Positions 6,916-13,447 of a stretch of DNA of 64,000 nt are shown in pieces. Both the position numbers and the translations under genes were made by a program. Positions within the stretch are counted from its first letter, which is position 1; each line of letters opens with the position of its first letter. The DNA is from Lachnospiraceae bacterium (lineage in GTDB: Bacteria; Bacillota; Clostridia; Lachnospirales; Lachnospiraceae). The stretch is taken from contig CAAEMZ010000033.1 in NCBI GenBank assembly GCA_900757195.1, positions 124,001 to 188,000 of the forward strand, given 5' to 3'. A model generated the notes under the pieces. It was not told where the DNA came from, made no database searches, and saw only the letters and a list, made by a program, of their open reading frames with translations.

Positions 6916-8340
6916 ATGAGATCACAAAATCGTTTATCCGCCACCAATGTAAGTTTTTCTGACTTGGAAGTTGTAAAAACTATTTTTCAAACACTCCCTA
7001 TCCCTATGATTATTATAGATAAACATGAAAATATTATCTTTCTCAATGATGCCTATAAATCCTATCTTCATGTGAAAAATATGAATTTTCTTGGAAAAAA
7101 TGTGCATCAGTTCATAAGCAATAGCCGTCTTCCAATGGTTTTAAGAACAAAAAAACCACTGTTTGGCGTATATCATAAATATGTAGACTCCTATTCCCGT
7201 GATTTGGAAGCTGTGTGCAACTTGATTCCAGTCATAAAAAACGGCGAGGCTATCGCCTGTTTTGGAATTGTTGTTTTTCAAAATATGTATGATCTTTTTT
7301 CCCTGACTCTGCAAAATAAGCAATTACAGAATGACCTTGAACAATATAAAAAAGAATTGAGTACTCTTAAAGGAGCAAAGTATTCGATTGATAGTATTCT
7401 TGGCGATAGCCAATCAATAAAAGAAATGAAAAATACCATCTATAAACTTGCGGAAAGTCCTTCCACTGTCCTTATTACCGGTGAAAGCGGTTCCGGCAAA
7501 GAACTCGTTGCCTATTCCATTCATCAATACAGCCATCGGAATACTTATCCCATGATATGCGTTAACTGTGCTGCTATCCCTGAAAATCTTTTAGAGTCCG
7601 AGCTTTTTGGTTATACAGGTGGTTCGTTTACAGGTGCCAAACGCAATGGTTCCATGGGAAAATTTGAGGCAGCCAACCATGGAACATTATTTCTTGATGA
7701 AATTGGCGAACTTCCTTTATTTGCACAGGCAAAATTACTTCGTGTACTTCAGGAAAAGGAAGTCACCCGGGTCGGCGGCAATGCGCCAATCCCAATTGAT
7801 GTACGGGTTATCACCGCAACGAACCGCAATCTTGAACAAATGGTGCAGGATGGTCAGTTTCGTGAAGATTTATACTACCGACTCAATATATTGAATATTA
7901 ACGTGCCTCCTCTACGTGACAGAAAAAGTGATATACCAATATTAATCCGTCATTTTTTAGATAAGTTGTCTCAGACACATGGAATTGCAAAAGAACTTTC
8001 AAAATCGGCAGAAGATGTACTTATTGATTATGACTGGCCGGGAAATATCCGTGAGCTATCCAACATTATTGAACGTATTTATTATATGTCCGATTCAAAT
8101 ACGATTGAACTACATGATATACCATCTCAGATTATACAGGGGCATGTGAACATAAAGGCTAAAAACTCAGCCGAAAATAATAGTCTCGATACCATGTTGT
8201 CTTATTTGGAAAGAGATATTGTTATGGAAATTCTGAAAAAAACTAATTATAATATCTCCCAAACGGCCAGCCAATTGCAGATTCCACGTTCAAGGCTTTA
8301 TCGTATTTTAAAACGCCATAATCTAACCCGGAAATTTTAG
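6916..8340 (+). CDS. PAS-AAA+-Fis sigma-54-dependent activator
   Basis: This 474-residue bacterial enhancer-binding protein has an N-terminal PAS sensor (about 20-125), a short coiled linker and an AAA+ sigma-54 interaction module. Walker A is GESGSGKE (189-196), the sigma-54 contact loop is GSFTGA (236-241) and Walker B is GTLFLDE (256-262). A Fis-type helix-turn-helix ends the protein (ISQTASQLQIPRSRLYRIL). The loop has Ser where GAFTGA has Ala. AAGGGGG lies 8 nt before the ATG. It is encoded between two genes with -24/-12 promoters and very likely controls both in response to a small acid or acyl ligand bound by the PAS domain. Confidence 0.93.
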   Translation: MRSQNRLSATNVSFSDLEVVKTIFQTLPIPMIIIDKHENIIFLNDAYKSYLHVKNMNFLGKNVHQFISNSRLPMVLRTKKPLFGVYHKYVDSYSRDLEAVCNLIPVIKNGEAIACFGIVVFQNMYDLFSLTLQNKQLQNDLEQYKKELSTLKGAKYSIDSILGDSQSIKEMKNTIYKLAESPSTVLITGESGSGKELVAYSIHQYSHRNTYPMICVNCAAIPENLLESELFGYTGGSFTGAKRNGSMGKFEAANHGTLFLDEIGELPLFAQAKLLRVLQEKEVTRVGGNAPIPIDVRVITATNRNLEQMVQDGQFREDLYYRLNILNINVPPLRDRKSDIPILIRHFLDKLSQTHGIAKELSKSAEDVLIDYDWPGNIRELSNIIERIYYMSDSNTIELHDIPSQIIQGHVNIKAKNSAENNSLDTMLSYLERDIVMEILKKTNYNISQTASQLQIPRSRLYRILKRHNLTRKF

Positions 8341-8396
8341 AAAAATAAAACATGCAGTAAATGAAAAAAGTTCATTTACTGCATGTTTTATTTTTG
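8341..8396 (+). terminator. Long palindromic terminator after the activator gene
   Basis: The arms (about 22 bp: AAAATAAAACATGCAGTAAA and complement) are nearly perfect with a short A-rich loop, followed by T-rich sequence. The inner arm ATGCAGTAAAT resembles ATGTAGCAAAA of the 6735-6782 dyad, so it might also bind the activator. Confidence 0.75.
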
Positions 8397-8442
8397 ATTA
8401 ATTTATTACAATTTACTAATAATAGTCCATCGTGTAAAAAAT

Positions 8443-8457
8443 TGGTATGGATATTGC
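8443..8457 (+). promoter_or_regulatory. Sigma-54 (-24/-12) promoter of the MaoC hydratase gene
   Basis: TGGTATGGATATTGC keeps both invariant doublets (GG 8444-8445, GC 8456-8457) at the correct spacing, about 65 bp before the hydratase start codon. Confidence 0.75.
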
Positions 8458-8522
8458 GGTATAGTAGGGTAACTGGTTAGTCCCATCTCAATAATATTTT
8501 AGTTAAGCAAAGGAGATTTATT

Positions 8523-8975
8523 ATGAACGATTTCAAAGTACCTTATGAAGTAGGATTCACAACACATTTTTCTAAAACTGTAAGTGAAGCGGATGTTTAC
8601 AGTTTCGCAGGTATCTCTGGCGATATGAACCGCGCACATTTAAATGATCAGTATATGAAAACAACAGATATCGGACAGCGTGTTGCTCATGGTATGTTGA
8701 CATTATCCATTGCAAGTGCCGCTGAAACCGCACTTCTGGATGCTAAATTCCAGGAAATGGAAGAAGCCGGTATCAGCTACCTCTCTGCCGGATATGAACA
8801 TGTTCGTTTCATAAAACCTGTATTATTTGGTGATACATTAAATGTATCCTATGAACTGACCGATGTAAACCATGAAACTAAAAAAACCATTGGAAGACTG
8901 ACCGTTGTTAATCAAAGAGATGAGGTTGTCTGTATTGGAGACCATATTCTTAAATTTTTCCTTAAGACAAAATAG
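8523..8975 (+). CDS. MaoC-family (R)-specific enoyl-CoA hydratase
   Basis: This 150-residue hot-dog-fold protein has the hydratase-2 motif as SGDMNRAHLND (residues 33-43), which keeps the catalytic Asp and His of the usual SGDxNPxHxD, with Arg replacing Pro. It continues with RVAHGMLTLSIAS. Such enzymes interconvert crotonyl-type enoyl-CoA and (R)-3-hydroxyacyl-CoA. AAGGAG precedes the ATG. Its sigma-54 promoter and position suggest joint control with the GntP-like permease, for example for 3-hydroxyacid use. Confidence 0.88.
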   Translation: MNDFKVPYEVGFTTHFSKTVSEADVYSFAGISGDMNRAHLNDQYMKTTDIGQRVAHGMLTLSIASAAETALLDAKFQEMEEAGISYLSAGYEHVRFIKPVLFGDTLNVSYELTDVNHETKKTIGRLTVVNQRDEVVCIGDHILKFFLKTK

Positions 8976-9020
8976 AACATTATTTGCATAATGCTTGTAT
9001 CTTAATGTCAGGGGAATATC

Positions 9021-9118
9021 AAAGACGGTGTGCCGATCGTTATCCGTAATTACGGAAACAGACATTAAACGAAAAACAGGAAGTACAATGAAATCCATCC
9101 ATGTACTTCCTGCTTTTT
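9021..9118 (+). repeat. 98-bp direct repeat, right copy; GNAT 3' fragment plus terminator
   Basis: This is a duplicate of 4901-4998. It includes an orphan piece of coding sequence for the last 16 codons of the GNAT protein (9021-9068) and the same bidirectional hairpin, which here also terminates the leftward uppP gene. Confidence 0.95.
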
Positions 9119-9120
9119 TG

Positions 9121-9960
9121 TTACATAATGCCCGCAAAAGCCAGACCCAAAATTAAAATGCCAAGGGCAATCCGGTACCAGCCAAAAATTTTAAAATCAT
9201 GTTTTTTAATATAACTCATCAAAAATTTAATGACGAAAACGGAAACAATAAAAGCCACAGCCATTCCAAGAATAAGAATAAAGAGTTCAGCGCCTGTAAA
9301 GCTCAGGCCGAATTTAATTATTTTGATGGCGCTGAGTCCGAACATCACGGGTACGGCGAGGAAGAAAGTAAATTCGGCAGCGACTACACGGGAAACACCG
9401 ATGAGCAGGGCGCCGATAATGGTTGCTCCGGAACGGGAGGTTCCCGGAATGATGGAGAGTACCTGAAACAGACCAATGATAAATGCGGTTTTATAGGTCA
9501 GACCAGACAGCCGGGTTGTTTTCGGCGTTCTTTTTTTGTTCCAGTCTTCGATAAAGATAAAAGCAGCACCGTAGATAATCAGTGTGGCGGCGATGACCGC
9601 CGGGGTATGCAGATGGGCCTCGATAAAATCATCAAAGAGAATCGTTACCAAAGCACCGGGAATACAGGCGACAACGACCTTGAACCAGACAGAAAAAATA
9701 TCTTTTCGGATCATAGAGCTTTTTTTATCTTTAAACTGGAACGGGAACATCTTTTTCCAGAACATGACGACAACGGCCAGAATAGCGCCGAGCTGGATAA
9801 CGACAAAAAACATTTCTTTAAAAGCGTCGCTGGTATTCATCTGCAGAAATTCATCCACAATGAGCATATGTCCGGTACTGCTGATAGGCAGCCATTCGGT
9901 GATCCCTTCGACGATTCCGAGAAAAATAACTTTAAGTATTTCTATTAAATTCAGTTCCAT
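9121..9960 (-). CDS. uppP: Undecaprenyl-diphosphatase (BacA/UppP)
   Basis: This 279-residue membrane enzyme removes a phosphate from undecaprenyl pyrophosphate to recycle the lipid carrier of cell-wall synthesis; extra activity gives bacitracin tolerance. Both catalytic motifs are present: EGITEWLPISSTGHM at residues 18-32 and PGTSRSGATI near 172-181. About eight membrane helices are visible. A promoter (TTGATA-17-TATAAT) is seen on the minus strand at 10016-10044. It is monocistronic. Confidence 0.97.
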   Translation of the reverse strand: MELNLIEILKVIFLGIVEGITEWLPISSTGHMLIVDEFLQMNTSDAFKEMFFVVIQLGAILAVVVMFWKKMFPFQFKDKKSSMIRKDIFSVWFKVVVACIPGALVTILFDDFIEAHLHTPAVIAATLIIYGAAFIFIEDWNKKRTPKTTRLSGLTYKTAFIIGLFQVLSIIPGTSRSGATIIGALLIGVSRVVAAEFTFFLAVPVMFGLSAIKIIKFGLSFTGAELFILILGMAVAFIVSVFVIKFLMSYIKKHDFKIFGWYRIALGILILGLAFAGIM

Positions 9961-10015
9961 AATTCAGAAGCTCCTTTTTAAGATGATTTAAGTCAAAAAT
10001 ATACGCACGCTTTTT

Positions 10016-10044
10016 ATTATAATTCAGGCAGACGGTAATATCAA
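10016..10044 (-). promoter_or_regulatory. Promoter of uppP
   Basis: Read on the minus strand: TTGATA (10039-10044), 17-bp spacer, TATAAT (10016-10021). Confidence 0.65.
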
Positions 10045-10057
10045 TAAGACAAATCTT

Positions 10058-10085
10058 ACAGTTTTCGGACATAACTGACAGTTTT
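10058..10085 (+). promoter_or_regulatory. Direct repeat ACAGTTTT upstream of the CoA-transferase promoter
   Basis: ACAGTTTT occurs at 10058-10065 and 10078-10085, a 20-bp period, ending 22 bp before the -35 box. Two direct half-sites on one helix face suggest an activator site; the ACAGTT core resembles LytTR/AgrA boxes, though the period is slightly short. Confidence 0.35.
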
Positions 10086-10107
10086 GAAAGGCTGTGCGAA
10101 ATATTTC

Positions 10108-10136
10108 TTGTGTTTATGATGGCAGTAAAATATAAT
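10108..10136 (+). promoter_or_regulatory. Promoter of the CoA-transferase gene
   Basis: TTGTGT at 10108-10113 and TATAAT at 10131-10136, 17-bp spacer. Confidence 0.65.
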
Positions 10137-10159
10137 AGAAATATGAGGAGGGGTTACAA

Positions 10160-11521
10160 ATGAATATATTGGATTGGAAAGAAATTTATAACTCAAAAGT
10201 GGTTACAGCCGAAGAAGCGATCAGCTATATTAAAAGCGGGGACCGGGTTGTTACCGGCCATGCGGCGGGGGAACCTACATATTTGATCGATACGCTCGTT
10301 AATAATTATGAGATGTATGAAAATGTGGAAATCTGTCATCTGGTTTCTGTTGGGGAAGGTAAATATACGCGTCCGGAGATGAAGGGCCATTTTATTTTTA
10401 ATGGTTTTTTCCTTGGCGCCGGAACACGGGAAGCGGTTGCCAGAGGTCAGGCGAATTACAGTCCGGGATTTTTCCATGAGATGCCAAAACTTTTCCGCAC
10501 AGAGCTTCCGGTGGATGTGGCGCTTGTTATGGTGAGCAGTCCGGATAAACACGGATTCTGTTCCTTCGGTACATCCAGCGATTATACAAAACCGGTAGCG
10601 GACAGTGCAAAGATTGTGATTGCCCAGGTGAATGAACATATGCCGAGAACCTTCGGCGGTAATCTGATTCATGTCCGCGATATTGATTTTATTGTGGAAC
10701 ATGCCGAGCCGATTTTGGAGATGCAGCCGGCAAAAATCGGTATTTTAGAACATAAGATTGGAAAATACTGTTCCACGCTGATTAAAGACGGGGATTGTCT
10801 GCAGATGGGTATTGGTTCTATTCCTGAATCGGTTGTACCGTTTTTATGGGATAAGAAAAATCTGGGACTTCATACAGAAATGGCGTCTGATGGTATCATT
10901 GACCTGATGCTGGCAGGCATTATCAATAATAAGAAAAAACAGGTGGAACCGGGACGGAGTGTGATTACCTTCGTGATGGGAACACGGCGTCTGTATGATT
11001 TCATTGATGATAATCCGGAAATTTCTATGAATCCGGTAGATTATGTGAATGATCCGGTCATTATTGCCAAAAATGATAATGTAGTATCCATCAACAGTTG
11101 TATTCAGGTGGACCTTATGGGACAGGTTGTCAGCGAGAGTATCGGTCTTAAGCAGTACAGCGGTGTCGGCGGTCAGGTGGACTTTGTCCGCGGGGCAGCC
11201 ATGAGTAAAGGCGGCCGGAGCATTATTGCCATGCTTTCGACAGCGGCCGGAGGCAAAGTCAGCCGTATCGTACCGTTTATTGATAAAGGTGCGGCAGTGA
11301 CGACTTCCCGGAATGACGTCCACTATGTCATTACGGAATACGGTATTGCTTTATTGAAGGGAAAGACGCTGAAAGAGCGGGCCAGAGCCCTGATTAAAAT
11401 CGCTCATCCGAAGTTCCGAAAGGAATTGAAAGAGGAGTATGAACGCCGCTTTTTAGAGCCTTATGAATATGCACCCTTTATTAAAGAAGAAAAAGTTTCG
11501 GTGACGGAAGAATCGAAATAA
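10160..11521 (+). CDS. Acetyl-CoA hydrolase/transferase family; butyryl-CoA:acetate or 4-hydroxybutyrate CoA-transferase type
   Basis: This 453-residue enzyme has the two-domain fold of family I acyl-CoA transferases. Likely catalytic Glu240 lies in GLHTEMASDG, and the CoA-binding loop is SGVGGQVDF (334-342). Length and motifs match butyryl-CoA:acetate CoA-transferase and 4-hydroxybutyrate CoA-transferase, which exchange CoA between acids and acetate in anaerobic fermenters. Which acid is preferred cannot be decided from sequence alone. AGGAGGGG gives a strong ribosome site. It is monocistronic between a good promoter and a GC-rich terminator. Confidence 0.88.
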   Translation: MNILDWKEIYNSKVVTAEEAISYIKSGDRVVTGHAAGEPTYLIDTLVNNYEMYENVEICHLVSVGEGKYTRPEMKGHFIFNGFFLGAGTREAVARGQANYSPGFFHEMPKLFRTELPVDVALVMVSSPDKHGFCSFGTSSDYTKPVADSAKIVIAQVNEHMPRTFGGNLIHVRDIDFIVEHAEPILEMQPAKIGILEHKIGKYCSTLIKDGDCLQMGIGSIPESVVPFLWDKKNLGLHTEMASDGIIDLMLAGIINNKKKQVEPGRSVITFVMGTRRLYDFIDDNPEISMNPVDYVNDPVIIAKNDNVVSINSCIQVDLMGQVVSESIGLKQYSGVGGQVDFVRGAAMSKGGRSIIAMLSTAAGGKVSRIVPFIDKGAAVTTSRNDVHYVITEYGIALLKGKTLKERARALIKIAHPKFRKELKEEYERRFLEPYEYAPFIKEEKVSVTEESK

Positions 11522-11530
11522 ATAGAAGAT

Positions 11531-11571
11531 ACGCCCCCGGATGATTTTATCACCCGGGGGCGTGCTTTTTA
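11531..11571 (+). terminator. GC-rich intrinsic terminator after the CoA-transferase gene
   Basis: ACGCCCCCGG and its partner CCGGGGGCGT close a hairpin with TGA/TCA extension, followed by GCTTTTT. Confidence 0.9.
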
Positions 11572-11592
11572 TCGGAAATTTCTTATAAAATA

Positions 11593-11623
11593 TTGACTCT
11601 CTACCTGGTTCAGGGTTTATAAT
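11593..11623 (+). promoter_or_regulatory. MerR-type promoter with 19-bp spacer
   Basis: TTGACT (11593-11598) and TATAAT (11618-11623) are 19 bp apart. The spacer holds the small dyad ACCTG-GTT-CAGGG. Such over-long spacers with a central dyad are typical of promoters untwisted by MerR activators, so autoregulation is likely. Confidence 0.65.
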
Positions 11624-11651
11624 AAACGAAATTCAGAAGGGAAGTGTCCAT

Positions 11652-12305
11652 ATGAAGATCGGAGAAGCGGCAAAATGCACAGGACTTTCAATGAGCAATA
11701 TACGTTTTTATGAAAAGAAAAAATTATTGACCCCAAAACGGGAGGATGGGAATCAGTACAGGGATTATACAGAGGAAGATATCGAACGGCTGAAAAAGAT
11801 TGTGATATTGCGGAAGCTGGATATCCCCATCGATACGATACAGGCAGTTTTTAGTCAGCAGATGCCGATGGAAACAGCTTTGAAAGATCAGTCGGAGGCG
11901 CTGGAAGAGCGGGTGCAGTCACTGGAAGGCTCGATGTATTTATGCCGGACCATGATGGATGATGCGGAGATTGAGACTATGGATACCGATAAATATCTGG
12001 ATATGATCCAACAGGAAGAAAAGGACGGGCGTCATTTTGTCGAGGTGCCGGACTTTGTTGAAGATATGGCGGATTATGTTCAGATGGATGCGGGGAGAAG
12101 TACAGTGTTTCTTTATCCTCTGCTCGGAAAATATATGTACCTGAAAAAATATGTCGCATTATTGATGCAGCTCTGTTTGTTCGGGGGCGTCATCTATATA
12201 ATGATTCATGCGGAGGTCCATTGGTTTTTCCGGATACTCTGGAGTCTTGGGATGATCTGCTGGATTGGCGGCTTTATCCGTTATCGCAGTAATAAACCCC
12301 TTTAG
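11652..12305 (+). CDS. MerR-family regulator with C-terminal membrane segments
   Basis: The 217-residue protein starts with a MerR winged helix (KIGEAAKCTGLSMSNIRFYE; wing YRDYTEEDIERL) and a dimerisation helix to about residue 105. The rest is unusual for the family: after an acidic segment it has two hydrophobic stretches, ALLMQLCLFGGVIYIMIHAE and FRILWSLGMICWIGGFI (about 170-212). This suggests a membrane-anchored regulator. The inducer is unknown. GAAGGGAAG precedes the ATG. Confidence 0.85.
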   Translation: MKIGEAAKCTGLSMSNIRFYEKKKLLTPKREDGNQYRDYTEEDIERLKKIVILRKLDIPIDTIQAVFSQQMPMETALKDQSEALEERVQSLEGSMYLCRTMMDDAEIETMDTDKYLDMIQQEEKDGRHFVEVPDFVEDMADYVQMDAGRSTVFLYPLLGKYMYLKKYVALLMQLCLFGGVIYIMIHAEVHWFFRILWSLGMICWIGGFIRYRSNKPL

Positions 12306-12327
12306 TTTTTTTCACAGTGGCATATGG

Positions 12328-12378
12328 TAAAAAAGCTTGCCGGTCCGGAAATTTCAAAGTTCGGACTGACAAGCTTTA
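12328..12378. terminator. Bidirectional terminator between convergent genes
   Basis: AAAGCTTG-C-CGGTCCG pairs with CGGACTG-A-CAAGCTTT, flanked by A- and T-rich sequence. Confidence 0.8.
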
Positions 12379-12383
12379 TATAT

Positions 12384-13103
12384 TTATTTTGCAATTTTCA
12401 GTGCTTCCAGGATTGCCTTTGGTGTATTCTCCGCAGCCTCTATGGTAAATTCCGGCTCATTGATATATTCCAGATAATGGGCATCGGAATTGCTGAGAAT
12501 ATGGCAGTGATTCAGGTAAGGATTTTTACCCCGGAGCTCAGGAAGCCGGGCCATGTCCTTGAATTCGGCGCAGGTAAAACGGCTGTCTGGCGGAACAAAT
12601 CCGAGATTTGCAATGAGGCTGTTGGCTGTTTTATCAATATGAGCGGGAATCATCAGGCCGCCACGTTCCTCTGTCAGATCAAAAACTTCATCAAAACGAA
12701 TGGCCGTATTACAGATGAGCAGGTTTGGCTCTTTGCCGATGACCGTATCATTTTCATTATAGAGAAGCTGTTCTCCGAAAATCTTTTCGCGATTCGGAAT
12801 CTGAAGCATTTTTGAATAGACGTAGCTGTCGAAATCCATGGCTGCATATAAATCAGGGAAGAGGCAGACAACGTGAACTTCCTCTTCGGTACACAGCTCC
12901 ATCCCCGGAATTGCAGTAATTCCGTATTCACGGGCCATTGCAAGGACGGGGCCGCAGTTTTTGCAGGAATTATGGTCGGTGACGGCAATCACATCCAGAC
13001 CCTTGACGGCGGCCATGCCGGTAATATTAGCCGGAGTCATGTCCTTATCTCCGCAGGGGGAGAGGCAGGAATGAATGTGAAGGTCATAAGTCAGATGCAT
13101 CAC
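12384..13103 (-). CDS. PHP-domain metal-dependent phosphoesterase
   Basis: This 239-residue protein starts with the PHP signature DLHIHSCLSPCGD (7-19). Further metal ligands are visible in VTDHNS (41-46), a Glu after PGME, PAHID and NSDAH near residue 206. Relatives hydrolyse phosphoesters such as nucleoside bisphosphates. It is the last gene of a five-gene leftward operon and overlaps the preceding DRTGG gene by 4 bp. Its stable place with H-cluster protein genes suggests a role in that redox-signalling unit. Confidence 0.9.
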   Translation of the reverse strand: MMHLTYDLHIHSCLSPCGDKDMTPANITGMAAVKGLDVIAVTDHNSCKNCGPVLAMAREYGITAIPGMELCTEEEVHVVCLFPDLYAAMDFDSYVYSKMLQIPNREKIFGEQLLYNENDTVIGKEPNLLICNTAIRFDEVFDLTEERGGLMIPAHIDKTANSLIANLGFVPPDSRFTCAEFKDMARLPELRGKNPYLNHCHILSNSDAHYLEYINEPEFTIEAAENTPKAILEALKIAK

Positions 13104-13447
13104 GGATTTAACTTCTGATAAATACTCAATGCGGCTTCAAAAATCGGCATAGACGTTGAAAACAGCGTAATTCCCTGCTGGGCCGCTTTTTGCAGCGTTA
13201 CTTCGTCAATCTGAGCGTCTTCCGCCAGAATGACACAGGCGGCATCGGCCAGGGAAGCCACGGCGAGAGTGTTTATATTTGCCATGACCGTAACCCAGGC
13301 ACAACCGGCAGGCGCTTTTCCCATGGCAACACTTAAAAGGTCGCAGCAGAAAGCCCGGGTAATTTCACGTTCCATATCCGAATCATCTCCGGCGTTTTTC
13401 AGCTCGAAGAGATTCAGAGCGATTAAATCTTTAACTGTCATTTTCAC
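13100..13447 (-). CDS. DRTGG-domain protein (second copy)
   Basis: This 115-residue protein is a single DRTGG-like domain (named for the regulatory domain found in phosphotransacetylase and CBS proteins). It resembles the protein encoded at 15318-15674, with the pattern VTVMANINTLAVASLADAACVIL then an Asp-rich turn and ITLFSTSMPIFEAAL. It overlaps both neighbours by 4 bp, indicating translational coupling. It may bind a small ligand or scaffold the neighbouring H-cluster protein; its function is unknown. Confidence 0.82.
   Translation of the reverse strand: MKMTVKDLIALNLFELKNAGDDSDMEREITRAFCCDLLSVAMGKAPAGCAWVTVMANINTLAVASLADAACVILAEDAQIDEVTLQKAAQQGITLFSTSMPIFEAALSIYQKLNP

Noticed and set aside
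4999..9020. Insertion sequence or transposon as the islet's origin
   Set aside because: No transposase, integrase or terminal inverted repeats are seen; the 98-bp flanks are duplicated gene sequence, not a short target-site duplication.
9199..9991. Long plus-strand open frames opposite uppP
   Set aside because: They are antisense to a full-length, motif-bearing uppP gene, lack ribosome sites and encode low-complexity, polar sequence typical of shadow frames.
12324..12815. Plus-strand frame opposite the PHP phosphoesterase gene
   Set aside because: It lies antisense to a gene with intact PHP motifs and crosses the bidirectional terminator.
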